Position numbers and translations under genes: made by a program
In this document: positions 11,990 through 25,439 of the stretch, piece after piece
Layout: each line of letters opens with the position of its first letter
Numbering within the stretch: the first letter of the stretch is position 1
The notes under the pieces: generated by a model
The model's database searches: none
What the model saw: only the letters and a program-made list of their open reading frames with translations
What the model was told of the DNA's origin: nothing
Source of the DNA: Welwitschia mirabilis
Lineage: Eukaryota; Gnetophyta; Gnetopsida; Welwitschiales
Direction of reading: 5' to 3'
NCBI GenBank assembly: GCA_051453625.1
Contig: JBOZIK010000001.1
Span: 235,996,945-236,060,944 of the forward strand
Length of the DNA: 64,000 bases

Positions 11990-12500
11990 TATAAAACAAG
12001 TTAAAGATAATGAAAATTTTATTAGAGCTAGCTAATGGGATCATTTAAAAACCCATGGAAATAAGCAAAGATCTAGTGATTTAAATTGAAAACATTTACA
12101 ACCTCATAGATGTGGTAGTGTTTGAAGTTAAGCAATAATGAGGTTACCCATTACGTTTAGAAAGATCTTTTTATGTTATTATTCAATATGTAATAGATAC
12201 TTAAATGAGTATGATGGAATGTCATATTAGTAATAAGGAAATTATGATAAGCATATTTGATGTAGTAGAAAAGGATAAATAGGATGAAATAGAAATTAAT
12301 GAAAATTTTAAATAAATGATGCATCAAATGTTATGATATAGAAGAAATACTTTTAGCCTTACATAATAAGTTATTTTTTGATGATCATTCTAAGTTCATT
12401 AACATTTTAAGTATCCTTAATTATTCAAACTCTTATGATCATAATTAGGACCTTTTAGATAATGATAAACAAGAATAAGCACATGATACTTTTCAATTTT
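11990..12500 (+). pseudogene. Element C: possible protease C-terminal region
   Basis: In broken plus-strand frames around 12100-12200 there is a stretch resembling the block after the active site of plant gypsy proteases (an LERSFYVIIQYVIDT-like run where the family has a Leu-Gly-Arg-Pro-Phe-Leu motif). It directly precedes clear RT. Heavily decayed and tentative. Confidence 0.3.
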
Positions 12501-13900
12501 TTACTGAGTATGACTTTCAATAAGAACTATATATCAAACCTTTAATTCACTTAGATGGGTGTCCAACTCCTATGAGTGACAATTATGAAACTTAGGTTAA
12601 AGAATTATCCAATGATTTAAAAAAATATTTCTTCATGATAATTCTATAAAACCATTATTAATTAGTGAATGCCTTACTCCATAAAAAGAGGAAGACTTAA
12701 TTCAACTTATTACATCCAAAATGAATGCTTTCACTTGAACTCATAAAGACCTTAGTACAGTTTATTTCTCTATTATTTAACATGAAATTTATTTAGAGGA
12801 AAATGATAAATCAATTAGAAAATCTCAAAGAAGACTAAATGAAACCCTTAAGAAACTTGTTAAACATGAAATAATTAATTCTATAAATGCTATAATTATC
12901 TACAACATTTTAATACTAAGAGGATTAGCTTCTTGACTATAGTACTAAAGAAANNNNNNNNNNNNNNNNNNNNNNNNNNNNNNNNNNNNNNNNNNNNNNN
13001 NNNNNNNNNNNNNNNNNNNNNNNNNNNNNNNNNNNNNNNNNNNNNNNNNNNNNGTTAAAGAATTATCCAATGATTTAAAAAAATATTTCTTCATGATAAT
13101 CCTATAAAACCATTATTAATTAGTGAATCCCTTACTCCATAAAAATAGGAAGACTTAGTTCAACTTCTTACATCCAAAATGCATGCTTTCACTTGAACTC
13201 ATAAAGACCTTAGTATAGTTTATTTCTCTATTATTTAAAATAAAATTTATTTAGAAGAAAATGATAAACCAATTAGAAAACCTCAAAGAAGACTAAATGA
13301 AACCTTAAGAAACTTGTTAAAGATGAAATAATTAATTCTATAAATGCCATAATTATCTACAACATTTTAATACTGAGTGGATTAGCTTCTTGACTATAGT
13401 ACTAAAGAAAGGTAGAGGTGGAATGTGTGCATAGATTTTTAAAAACTCAATGATGTATTAAAGAAAGATCATTGCTAATTTATCTTTATATATCAAATTC
13501 TTAGTTAAATATAAGGCCACTCATATTATTTTTTTCCTTAATAGTTATAGTGGATATGACCAAGTTTGCATAGTTAGTAAACACCAAGCTTAAACAACTT
13601 TTACCTCATCCTTTGGCACATTTCCCTTTAGGATAATTTCCTTTGGTTTATGAAGTACCTTTTAAAGAGCCATTACAAGCATCTTTTCAAATATAATTAT
13701 TGAATCGATCAAAATTTTCATGGCTGATTTTCTATGTTTGGGGATTTATTTCATCAAATCATGAAAAGATTATAACATGTTTTAGATTATTACATTAATT
13801 GTTATTTGTTTTTAAGTTAGGATAAAAGCCATTTCTTAAGAAAATATTGTATTGTGTTATTTCATCATATCTTTAGTAAAGGCATAAGAATGGACCTAGT
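12500..13900 (+). pseudogene. Element C: gypsy reverse transcriptase remnant
   Basis: Plus-strand RT in several frames. A linker resembling the protease-RT connection runs from about 12540. The block near 13420 matches W-R-x-C-I-D-(Y/F)-x-K-L-N followed by the KDH segment. Near 13540 is the S-Y-S-G-Y block. The catalytic box at 13717-13731 reads FMADF, so the first catalytic Asp is lost. Gap 12954-13053 is followed by a repeat of the preceding approximately 360 bases. Stops commonly replace expected Trp and Gln. Confidence 0.75.
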
Positions 13901-14099
13901 AAAAATCTACATCATCCATAATATTTCTTTAACCATACATATTAAATAAGTAAGATCTTTCCTTAGGCATGCAAGTTTTTATTATAAATTTATCTAAAAC
14001 TGTGTCGAAATTTATAAATATTTTTATATTTTTCTTATAAAAGATTACAAATTTGATTAGAACAAAAATTAGAAATATATTTTAAGGAATTCAAACCTA

Positions 14100-14480
14100 A
14101 AATTACATGTAAACACATTATAGAAAGATTTGATTAGACTAAGGACCTTGAACTGATATGTGATATAAGTAACATAGTCATAGGTGGCATGTTAAGAGAA
14201 GCATAAGAATGAATACAAAGTCATAAGCTACATTAGTAAAGTTATCTCTCATGCCCAACTTAATTACACAATGACAGAAATAGAAATATTAGAATTTATG
14301 TTACACTTAAAAAAATTTAGACATTACCATCTTGTATTTCATACTATGTTTATATTAATCATGTTTCTCTCTACTATCTTGTGACTGAGGTAGACTCTAA
14401 TACTAGGCTAATTAGATGGGTGTTTTTAATGTAAGAATTTAATCTCACTATCATAAAAAAAGTATAAAAACATAATTGTA
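14100..14480 (+). pseudogene. Element C: RNase H remnant
   Basis: About 14148-14425 encodes, with stops and shifts, LELICDISNIVIGGML, matching the Cys-Asp-Ala-Ser start of plant gypsy RNase H with the Asp kept. It ends with NTRLIRW, the expected Pro-Arg-Leu-Ile-Arg-Trp at the domain exit. It lies between RT and IN as expected. Confidence 0.75.
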
Positions 14481-14749
14481 TCATACAAAATTTAGCTTGT
14501 ATTCCTGAATATTGTAGGATCCTACATTTTTATCTACATTTTCCTATTGAGGATACTTTTCTGAATTAAAATTTTTTATCATAAAATACCTCTACTCTAT
14601 CTCTTTCAAACATCTAGTCTCATGTTATGTAGGCATTTTGAATTACTTAGTTACTATAAAAACTTCTCAACATTAGATATGTAATTAAAAAAATATTTTC
14701 TTCATAAAGTAGGAAATAATAAATGAAATGAACCATATCCATATCATCA

Positions 14750-15800
14750 TTATAAGGATTAAATCATGTGAAAGTGTACTTTTGAATGGGAGCAACATGA
14801 CATATTAATCCTTTACTATGGTGGGATTTGTGGTGATAACTTTAGTTGTAAAAAGATTATCATGAAAATATTAAATGCTATATTTTATTGGCCAACTCTT
14901 TTTTAAAATTCTTTTAACTTTTCTAGATGGTGTGATGCTTTTCAATGCTTTAGAAGTTTATCTAGATTATAATATATTCCTTCAAGACCTATTTTAAAAT
15001 GTGAACCATTTTATTTTGTGATATTAACTTTATAAACACTTTAAAACCATCTTATGGTAGTAAAAGTTATAATCTTGTGGCTATTGATTATGTTAGTAAT
15101 AGAATTGATACTATTCCTACTATTTCTGATAATGCCAAGACCATATGTAATTTACTATATTCTAGTATTTTTCATAGGTTTAGTTTTGAAAGGATTTTGA
15201 TAAGTGATTAAGATATTCATTTTATAAATAAAATCCTTAGAAAACTTCTTCTTTTAATAAAGAATAAAATTCCAATGCCTTCCACCCTCAAACTTACGGT
15301 CAAGCCAAGAACTATAATAAAGAAATCAAAAAGATGCTTTAAAAACTTGTTTCTAAGAATAAAAGGTCATGGTCACTTAAAATTCATGATGTTATTTAGG
15401 ATTATCATATATCAGGGCATAATTCCCTTGGTTTCTTTCCATGTTAACTANNNNNNNNNNTAAAACTATTCTTTAACTTAATATCCTTCATCTTGATGAG
15501 AATCATTAATGTAGACTAGTGTAATTATGATACCTTATCGAAAAATGTACTCATGCTATTCATAAACAAGTAATTTATGAAGTCCAAGCCAAAGCTATCA
15601 ATGATAAGAAACTTTTGCATAAATATTTTAAACTAGGTCAATTAGTATTGTTGTATAATATCTGGATGCATCATATTCATAAAAAGTCAACTTTAAAATT
15701 GTTTGATTCTTATCTCATAGAAAAATTATATTTTAATGATTCTACTAAATTTTCTAAATTAAACTCTAATAACAAACTAAATGTTAATGGATAATGACTA
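14750..15800 (+). pseudogene. Element C: integrase remnant
   Basis: Near 14860-14905 is a zinc-domain tail with 'FYWPTLF'-like coding, then a VDYV segment near 15085. At 15277-15306 the frame reads AFHPQTYGQA, matching the His-Pro-Gln-Thr-x-Gly-Gln-Ala hallmark of gypsy integrase, followed by NKEIKKML. The 62-codon frame at 15275-15463 is an out-of-frame shadow. Ten Ns interrupt at 15451-15460. The enzyme would insert element cDNA; this copy is non-functional. Confidence 0.8.
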
Positions 15801-18459
15801 AAGATTTATCAATTACCTAATGATTATTATTACATCATGAATATTGTATAAAAATTAACTTGAATGATCTTACTAATCAAGAGGAGGGTCTTCACTTAAC
15901 TATCATTTACATAATTTCTTAGCTAGATTCCTTCATTAAGTGATTTTACTATTGACTAGATCATTACCTAGTTTTATGATAAATTCAATTAGATATTTTA
16001 AGTAATTTTACTTTGAGCATTTCATATGGTAGAATTGGATTTTAGGCAATCTCAAGACATTCACATATCTATGAACTTTTTATTAAAAAGAAAAAAAATG
16101 TGTTATATTATTATAATGTCAATTATGATAAATGTGATGATTAAGTAGATAGTTAATTTATCACTCCAATGATCAATTAAAATTTCATTAAGAAAGGTAA
16201 ATAAAGAAAAATTAATGTAGCTTATAATTTCATGATGTCCTATTACAAGTGCATCAGTACAATGTTTTTTGAGAGAGACCTTTACCAATGTGATATGATA
16301 TCTATCAAAACTCCATCAAAGGATCACTTCACCATGATCTAGCTTTTTCTTGTAGGTCCTTACTATCTTGGCAATGGTTACACTTCATTCATTATAATGA
16401 AGGTTGGTTTTTAATACTCTATTAATTTATTTTTTCATAAATCCAAAGCCATGCTTTTGTAAGAAATTACAACACATTAGTCATTAGATTATGAAATGAT
16501 AAGGTTTCATTTGCTATCATAGTTAATGACTAGGTCAAATTATGGTTCTAACAATACATTGATGATTTTTAGAGTAATCATTAGACGTTCTCATAATCAT
16601 TGTCCTTTCTTGCATGATACTTTAGGTTAGTTTGCATCAAATCATGAATCTATAACATCAAGTAATTTCATGATATACATCAATGGATCTTACTAAGTTA
16701 GAATTTAAGATGTACTAGTAAATCTTAAATACATTTATTTTTGTCAATTTTTACTTATCCTTTTAATATCACTTTAATTAGTCATTTTCATGTCATTTTG
16801 ACAGGTAGTATTATTCATTATAAGGCTTACATCATTGTTGTTGATAACTTTTCATTTCTCATACTTTCTTCATGTCATTAGTCTTTTCTTGACCATTCTA
16901 TTATTTTCACTATTGGCCATCCATTTTAATCTAATCCATTTTACCCTTCATCTTAAGGGTGACCTCTAGTTTACCCTATTTTTTACTTGTTTCTTTTTTG
17001 TTAGTATTTTTTATTTTGTAATGCCTATTTTACACTTTATTTTAGCTCACTCTTTTATTTGATGCATCTTTTGATTTGTTTTATTGCTCTTACATATTTT
17101 TGAGTTATTTAAATTACTCTCCTTCTTTCTCTTACCATTTGAAATATCACTATAAAATATCACTATAAATATTTTATTCCTCCTAGCTGAATTAATATTA
17201 TCTATAATCTATTTATATTTATTTTTAGCATTTATAAGAGTTTTTCCCCTTGATTCATCTAGACTTAGTAGGTGGATGATGCACTTAGTTCTTCCTAGGG
17301 CCTTCATTTGGATAAATAATAATGTAAAACTACAACAAATATCCCACTAAAACTTATTTTCTCTTTATTTGTTAGTTCTTTTTTATTCAAGCTACTTTCC
17401 TCCCATATTTTCATGATAATTTAAAATGAATTGATTTATTTGATGGACAGTAGAAGTGTATTTTTTATTTGGAAATGAATTTATGGTAAAAAATTTATTT
17501 TAGAAATTTAATAATATATTTTTTAGTCATATTATAATATTTAGGTTAATGGTATATGTTTTTTTAATTTTACATGTGTTTATTTTAGTAGATCATGTAC
17601 ATATTTCCACCACCATAGGACTTATATGTATAGCTCAAGATTTCATCACATCATTACTAAGCCTTGTTTTATTTAAAATGAGATTTGACATTTTGATTAT
17701 ACTATATATTATTTGACCACTTACTCATTTACTTAAATCATGATTTTTAGGGTGTGTGTGTGCATAAAATTTTGAGTCTTTATTACTTGCATGATTTTTA
17801 CTTACTTAAGTATTCTATTCATCCATCATGACATCCTTGACAAATGTGTAATTGGAGGCTAACATAAGAAAGATTACCATTATTTAATGTTTTTATTTTT
17901 TCTTTTTTTTTCATTTTTAGTGGTTTTTTCAATAAGATCTACATGTCTTTAATTTACAAATAAGGTTGAGATGCTTAAAAGGGGTTAAAACAAAACTAGA
18001 TTCCCTTTCAAAAACTAACATAAAAAAGCATTATCCACCTAATCATTTGGATGATTATACCAGGATAAAGATTAATCTAATAACATATTAACTATTGTAT
18101 AATTTCTTCACTTAATTCAAGCTAATAATTTACATAGTAAACTATTAAAACTTATTTTTGGTTTTTAATTTATAATTTACCTCATCAATTTAGTTTAATA
18201 CTCGTTATTTGCTTTTTTCCAAGGGCTAATAATGCTAAGTGAGGAAATATGTTGTGAGGACAAATTATTTACAATAACATCATTTGTGGAGTATATTTTA
18301 GGCTCATTTAATAGGTTTTTAATAAAATTATAGAAAAAGATAACTTACTATCATATATAATTAAAAGGACATAGTTTTCTAATATTTCTAATCTTTTCAA
18401 GATGTTTTTCCAATTATGATTCATAATTGATGATTTGTAGTTAATGTATTATAACCATC
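15801..18459. other. Region downstream of element C integrase, no gene seen
   Basis: Probably the 3' part of C (spacer and perhaps an LTR), but I could not match it to another copy. It holds nested dyads near 17250-17285 and 18030-18065 of the type found in A, B and D. The 61-codon minus frame at 16103-16288 has no recognisable similarity. Confidence 0.4.
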
Positions 18460-18634
18460 AATTAATATATTATTAAATTTATATTGTGGTTGCTAATTAA
18501 TTTATTAGTAAAGAATTATTGTAATTGCTAATCAATCCATTAAGAAATTATTGTTATAACAACTAGACAATCCATTACCAAATTATTATTAGAACTACTA
18601 ATTGATGTATTACCAAATTATTATTTTAACTACT
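18460..18634 (+). repeat. 35-bp tandem array, five units
   Basis: Five head-to-tail units of exactly 35 bases (18460, 18495, 18530, 18565, 18600), each beginning aat(t/c)aat or close to it and ending in (a/t)(g/a)ct. The units differ at several positions, so the array is old. A partial unit may precede it near 18440. It ends 11 bases before a TATA box, in the position of an upstream promoter repeat. Confidence 0.85.
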
Positions 18635-18644
18635 AATCTAAACC

Positions 18645-18652
18645 TATAAATA
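18645..18652 (+). promoter_or_regulatory. TATA box after the 35-bp array
   Basis: Reads cctataaataccctcctag. This is a strong plant core-promoter form with a pyrimidine-rich start region downstream (ttcttcatcttctttgc). Likely an LTR promoter of an unidentified element, since no open frame follows. Confidence 0.6.
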
Positions 18653-20368
18653 CCCTCCTAGGCATCTCGTTTCTTCATCTTCTTTGCATAAAGATAGGTT
18701 GTGATGTTAGAGCATTTTGGAAGAGGTATTCATTTGTCTGTAACATAGGTTCTCCTTTGTGTTAGACTATGTATCCTTTATTAAGAAACTATTATTTGTA
18801 ATTAGATGCATTTGAAGTGTAATTGGTAATAGAATCAAGTATGCTTCTTCTCAAATTCTCTCTTTATATTTTTCTTACACTTAATGTTAATTTAATACTA
18901 TTCTAGACTAAATCTAATATTGATATAAAGGATAATATATTGCATTTTCCATTTACATTGAGTGTCATTTACCTCAGTTATCATTTGTATTATTAATTTT
19001 ATTTTTCACTTAGTTTAAAAATAATTTGTTTTACTTTTTAATAATTAATCTTCTAATATACTAGTTTATGACATTTGGGTTATAACCTATACTAGCATGT
19101 GTCATATGCTGGGATTGTAGATTTAATTAATAAGAAAAGAAATGTTTCATTAATGCATGCTTGAGAGACAATCAATGTTAATCAAAATTTATTCCCCAAA
19201 GGATATGATTTGATACCATCTATTCATTTTTTCCCTATTATATTCTATATGTTTCTTAATCAACACTAATGACTCCCTTACTTTACCATAACTAGGAATT
19301 CATTTAACATTCTAGCTTCTTATAAATTTATTTAATTCTTATTTTTTTGGATTTAATCTTTCTATAAATACATTATATCTATATTGTGGTTTTTAATTAC
19401 TTATTTTCATCTATTTTTCTTTTTGGATGGTTTTAATGAAATTTTAAAAAGGTCTTTTGAGACCCATTTGCTAAATTTTCCATTACTTTCTTATTAGCCT
19501 TTTCTTCCACATCTTCTACATACTATTTCTTTGGTCTTAGGGAAAAATCTTCTAGAGAATTCTAGTGTTTCATAGTGAGGATATGAGGAGGGGATATTTT
19601 CATATTCAACCTTTACTTTATCTATACTAAAACTATGTAGCAAGTTAAAGATTCCTATTATTTTAGTAAGATCCATACCAATCTAAGTGAAAAATATTAT
19701 GAAAACCATCATAATTCCAATAACTATTACTATATTGAATTTTATTACTTCATAAAATTAGGCTCTTGAAGCCTTAATAAAACCTTAAATCTAAAGCACT
19801 AGGCTAATGTCTCTAAGTTTAACATATATGAAAATATTCTGAAAACTTTTACTCAGAAACTTTTACTAAAGTCTTTCCAAAACCTCATTAAGTAAGGGAT
19901 AAACCCCTCACTTTAAAACACTAGGTGCATCTAACCATAATGCTATTTATATTTTTGTCTAATTCAAACTTAAATAAGATTAATTCCTCTACTAGTACTA
20001 TGACCTAAACTAACTAGACGTCCATTTAGCATAAGGCTATTGACTTTCTAATTGCCTTAACACTAGGCCTATGATCTAATAAATTAAAATAACCTATTAG
20101 GCTAAATTTAAAGTATTTTGGGGCATTCACATAGTGTTCTAGTACTACCCACATCTTGAATGTACTATTTTCCTAAAAATATTTCATGAAGAGTGAGGCC
20201 ATAATGATATCTAATTAAAACCCTTTCTCAAGTTTTACTAAATTACTACAAATTAAAAGTTGTGGATGACTATCTTGCATTTCCACCTCTCTAGTACTCA
20301 TCCTAATACCACCAATTTAGCCCATAGTAAAAATAAAAGCTTAATCATGGATTTAATAAAATTAATAG
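18653..20368. other. No gene seen; probable LTR U5/leader and unknown DNA
   Basis: The first approximately 400 bases could be the R-U5 of the element whose promoter is at 18645. No PBS could be fixed. The 60-codon minus frame at 19494-19676 ends in a CRRCGRKG run but has no second half of a zinc motif and no family match. Confidence 0.35.
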
Positions 20369-20983
20369 TGATGTTATTATTTATTTGTGGTTGATATTCA
20401 CCAATTTCTTGTCATTGTAAGCTCTTCTACTTACACTGATGATCTTGTTCCCATGTTTGTTATGCCATTTGTGGTGTTCTGATGATGCTCGTATCATCTC
20501 TTCACTACATACTCCATGAAAAACCATAGCTACTCCATCTATAAACCAGTGCTACTCTAATTTACATTAATATAATTATAATTTCTAGTGATGTCATACT
20601 AAATTTTGAATGTTATTTTGTATATATTTTAGATAGTTGATTTATTAGTATTTCTGACATATTTTATGCTATCATAGAGTTTCTTATCTATAAAGTATGT
20701 TTTGCTTAATATAACATCTTTAACATAGCTTGGGATTTCTTAGTAGATTGTTTCATAAAAAATAATTGTTAATTTATAGGAGAAGAATCTAAAATACCTA
20801 AATCCTTAATTATTTTCTAAAAAATTATAGTATTCAAATCCTTATCTAAAAATCTTTTAAACCTTTGAGACTATATAAGTACCTCTATAGTCCTTAAGAG
20901 AGAATGAGAACTAGAAAAAACTATAATATTATAGGATGTTATAGTTTATTCATTTGAAATTACTACTAATATCTTAATAGCTA
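20369..20983 (+). repeat. Element G: 5' LTR
   Basis: Aligns along its whole length, diverged but collinear, with 30470-31077. Both start tgatgtt. Shared blocks include 'gaagaatctaaaatac' against 'gaagagtctaaaatac', the TATA segment, and the end block 'ttaatag'. Similar lengths (about 615 and 608) and the plus-strand RT between them support an LTR pair. Confidence 0.65.
20872..20879 (+). promoter_or_regulatory. TATA box in LTR G (left)
   Basis: Reads gactatataagtacctc. The right LTR has gctctaaaatacct at the same place, a decayed form. The orientation agrees with the plus-strand pol of G. Confidence 0.5.
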
Positions 20984-23470
20984 AGAAACTTCTTCCAAGG
21001 ATTTAAATTACAATAAAAACTAAGAAATAGCAAGTTTTTCATGCCTTTCATAGGGATTACACTTGATTTGTCCACATGAAAACTAGGAATTCTTATGATT
21101 ATACTACAATGACCAAATTTAATTTTTAATAATAATCTTCTAAACCCACATTTCACTCTTATGAAACCTTAATCCAAAACTCTTTAGAGATCTTTTGGTC
21201 AAATTAATCATGGTTAGAATTAATAGAAATAGTATCCCCTAAGGACTACTTATAAGAATGCTAAAAGCCTTATGGAAAATTAAGTGTTTAGATACAATCT
21301 CTTATATAGCATTATCATCATATAAAAACCAAATTAAGATACAACCTATCATCATCAAGTTTCTATTCAAATTTTATGGCCTAGATTTTGAGGATTCTTA
21401 TGAACATTTAAGACTTTTAAGCTATTTTATCAATCATATCTGATCAAGGTGATGTAGTTATCATGAAAATATTTTTATTTTTCATAATAAAAACTACTAA
21501 ATCCTAGATACATAACTTAAAATCAAATTAAATTACTTCATGAAAAAACTTTTAACTAAGAGTTTCTAAAGTAATTTTTGAGACACAAAGCCAATAAACT
21601 AAGAAGAATAACTATGGACTTTTAAAAATAAGAAGTGAAAATTTTCATAAGAAATTTAAGTATTTTAAAAATCCATTAAGGGATTATTCCTAGTATGTTT
21701 CAAAGCTTAAATATTACTAAACTTTTCTTATGAGGCATGAACACCACAAACTTGAAAACTAATAGAGACGATGAGTGGTGTTAATTTTACATTTAGAGAG
21801 CTAGATAAAGCCTAGGATACTTTTGAAAACATATTTAAAAGTTCTAGGAACTAATAAATATCATCTAAAGCCAAATATTTAACTAATAAAATTCAATTTT
21901 CTATAGACATAGGTTGAGGAATATATAAATTAGACAAGGAAATAAACATGAAAAAAAAATAAATTTCATAATCAAATAATTAGATCAATATGAGCTTTTC
22001 AGAATATGTAGGAGTATTAGACCTATTATATGTGCTATATGTACTTTTGATGAATAAAAAACAAATGAATGTTTTGCTATTCTAATTTACAAAGATATAA
22101 TTACTAAGAAAACTACTAGTATACAATATAGAAGATATTTCTCAAGATATTAATAATAGAAATCAACATTCCATATGGATATCTTATAAACCAAAGTGAA
22201 AAATTCATTCCATATTTTCTTGAAATTCTTAACAAAATGGAGCCTTTACTTCATGAGCATAAATTTAATCCTAGAGTAAATCATTAGAGCACATTTCAAA
22301 TTAGTACATGTAAAATTAATTATATCGTAAGAGAAAAAAAGCTAAAAATAACAACTAAACATCAAAAACACTTTAATGTCTAGAATAAGGGATAATTTAA
22401 ATTTTTAAAATAATATTTCAAATTTTATTTTTAATTAATTTAAAAATAAAAAAGTCTCTAGCTAAACTTATTCCAAACCTCAAAGTATTAACAGAGTTAA
22501 AAAATAAGAAGAGTTAAAGAAGTCATTGTTATCTTACTTACAAATGATACCTAGATAAATGAAAGTATTTAACCACCTAGAGAATACCCATCTACATTTA
22601 ATTAAAAATCTCAATCAATTTTTAAAACTAAATAGGAGGAATCAAACAATATAAACATACATTTTCATTAATAAATAAAAAATTAAATCATTTCCTAAAT
22701 GTCTCATACCTCTAGAAATAAAAAATAGCCTAAAGAAAAGTGCTTGAAAATATTTAAGAAAGTGAAGATTAACATTCCTCTATTGACTGATATTAAGAAA
22801 CTTCTTTTATATGAAAAAAATATTAAAGAAATATGCATAGTAAAGAGAAANNNNNNNNNNNNNNNNNNNNNNNNNNNNNNNNNNNNNNNNNNNNNNNNNN
22901 NNNNNNNNNNNNNNNNNNNNNNNNNNNNNNNNNNNNNNNNNNNNNNNNNNAAAGAAATGTAAAGAAAAAATATATTTCATCTAAATAAGTAACCACCATA
23001 GTTCTATGAAGCCTTTTCTTGAGGTTTAGAGATGATGATTCCTTAATAGTTTCATGTATCATAGGTAATAAGAGAATTGATAAAGGCTTGTTATAATTAG
23101 AAGCTAGCCTAAAATTAGTACCATTTACATCATGTAAAGAATATATGTTACAGATACTAAAGATAACTAGAATAACTTTGTAACTTGATGTCCACTAAAA
23201 TAAGATTTCCAAAGAAATAATAGAGGATGTATTATGTAAGTTAATAAGTTTTAATACCTAGTTAACTTTGTAGTCTTAGAGATGAAAGAAAATTAAGAGG
23301 ATTTTTCCTTATCTTATGGAGGCCAGTCATACCCACCTCTATCTTTTTAATCAATTATAAATTTTCAATGTCATAAAGAAAAATACATGGATAAGATAGA
23401 AGATTTTGATTTAATTGGAATTAATGAATAAGAAATTTTAATCCTTTATCATTCTAGTAGATATTCCACT
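20984..23470 (+). other. Element G: leader/gag interval, not recognisable
   Basis: Lies between the 5'LTR and RT, so gag and PR should have been here. I found no surviving motif. The gap at 22851-22950 has an A-rich flank. Frames listed by length here (21258-21443, 22744-22962 and the opposite strand) look random or run through Ns. Confidence 0.35.
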
Positions 23471-24720
23471 ATTTATAGCTCATGAAGGATTACCACTTTT
23501 CATACCTAGTAATTTTAATCATGATTCATCAACATGGAATGTCAAATTTAAACATTTACCAAATTTAAACATTTACCATGTTAGACATTAAAAAAAATTA
23601 ATCTTCTATTAAAGATTGTATTGCTATTATTAAACTTAAAACTCTTCTTAAAGATCTAAAATATGTATTTTTAGCACATAATAGTTCCTAAACTATATTT
23701 TTTCTTACAAAACATTTAAATGATCAAGAAGAAGCCTTAATTTCTATGCTAAAAAAAACATAAGAGAGTTATAAAACAGATTATCTTCAATTTAAAAGGT
23801 ATTAATTATATTATATATCTATACATAAAATTTATCTAAAAGACAATGTCAATCCTAATAAAAATCGTTAGTATAGATTTTATTCTTACATAAAACAAAT
23901 AGTTTTAAAAGAAATTGTTAAGTTAATAAATGCTAGTATTACCTATTTCATTATTGATAGTTAATGGGTAAATACCATTTAAACTATTTGTAAGAAATCC
24001 ATAACTATTGTATTAAAAAGAAAATACTAAATTAATTCTAATTAAAGTAAAAGCAGAATGATTGATGTGCATTGATTATAGTAAAAAGGGTGTGCATTGA
24101 TTATAGTAAAATCAGCACCATGGCTTATAATGACCTTTTTTTTAACTCTGTTGATTAAATTCTAGAGATATTATAAGGTTATGGGTATTACTATTTATTA
24201 GATGAATATTTTACATACAATCAAATAGTAATTACCCCAATAATAACCTTTACATATCCTTTAAGAATCTTTGACAATAAAACAATTCACTTTACCTTAT
24301 TTAATGCCTTGGATATCTTTCAACAGTTAATGATGAGTATTTTTTCTAGTATTATTAAAGAATTCATTGAAATTTTCATGGATGACTTTTCTATCTTTGG
24401 TGAAACTTTTCAATTCTTACTTATGTCATTAAGACTTGTTCTCATAAATTGTGAGGAAAAAAGAAATATTTTTCTTAACTAGGAGAAATATCACTTTATA
24501 ATTATAAAATGTGTTATTATAAAACATGTAATTCCTAATAATGGAATAGATGTTAAGCCTATTAATATTCAACTTATCACTTATCTTCTATTTTATAGAA
24601 GCATTAAATACATCAAGTGTTTTTTCACTATGCTTGTTATTATAGGAATTTTATTTAAGATTTCATATAAATTTTAAAATCCTTAATTAATATTCTTACT
24701 AAATATACATTGTTTAGGTA
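23470..24720 (+). pseudogene. Element G: gypsy reverse transcriptase remnant
   Basis: Plus strand. The PR-RT linker (LKTLLKDLKYVFLAHNSS) is at about 23636-23690, and DQEEALISML at about 23720-23750. The catalytic box at 24375-24389 reads FMDDF, followed by SIFG, with both Asp codons intact. It is followed by NCEEK and a YHFII segment, matching the Trp-Glu-Lys-Cys-His-Phe block of plant gypsy RT (Trp is a stop here). A run of readable frame covers about 24305-24440. It is more diverged from A and D than they are from each other. Confidence 0.75.
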
Positions 24721-24839
24721 ATCTCTTGAATGTAATAATGCCTTTGAAATATCCAAATTAATTTTGACTTTATCTCTTATCTTATAATCTTTTAATTGCT
24801 AATTTTATTTTGAATCATTTTATGACATAAGTGATCATA

Positions 24840-25190
24840 TTGTAGAAATAGCTTTAGAACAAAGGAGATATCATAAACCATATGCCATTTACCACGTATG
24901 AAGAACCTTACAAGGTTTTTAAGTAAATTATATAATAACTAAAAAATCATTAATAGCAATAGTTTTTGCCCAAAAACATTTTAGCCATGTCTTATAGATG
25001 CAAAAATCATTATCTTTATTGACCACTTTACTATTAGATATTTATTAGATAAGAAAGATATCAAAGATAAAGTAATGAGATGGATCTTCCTTTGACAAGC
25101 ATTTGAGATTGTAATTAAAAATAATAAAAGAGTAAAAACTGTAGTTGATGATCACTTATCTTATATTTGACCCTATTATCTTTCTCCTTT
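24840..25190 (+). pseudogene. Element G: RNase H remnant
   Basis: About 24870-25170 encodes KPYAIYHV (family His-x-Ile-Tyr-Tyr-Ala-Ser-Arg), then ITKKSLIAIVFAQKHF (family Thr-Glu-Lys-Glu-Leu-Leu-Ala-Val-Val-Phe-Ala), and later VDDHLSYI (family Val-Ala-Asp-His-Leu-Ser-Arg). The order and spacing fit. Stops replace several Gln and Arg codons. Confidence 0.7.
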
Positions 25191-25439
25191 AGGTTTAATA
25201 TCTATAAGTAACTCATTTTGTAATGATCATATTCTAGCTGTGCAAGTGAAACCTTAGTATGTTGACATAGGTAATTATCTTATTACTCATAAATTACCTA
25301 ATAATTGAATAGATAAGATAGAAAATGATATCTTTATGACTTAAATGAATATTTTAAGGATGATACTTGTCTATCTAAATACTACTTTGATCAAACCATT
25401 CATAGTGCATTTCATGATTTAAAACTTTAAATGTTTTAA

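Noticed and set aside
18460-18634. Considered as a CRISPR array because of the constant 35-base period
   Set aside because: The units are contiguous with no unique spacers, there are no cas genes, and the surroundings are plant retrotransposons.
19494-19676. Minus-strand frame ending in a CRRCGRKG run, considered as a zinc-finger protein
   Set aside because: Only one Cys pair is present, no second pair or His ligands, 60 codons, no neighbours of the kind expected.
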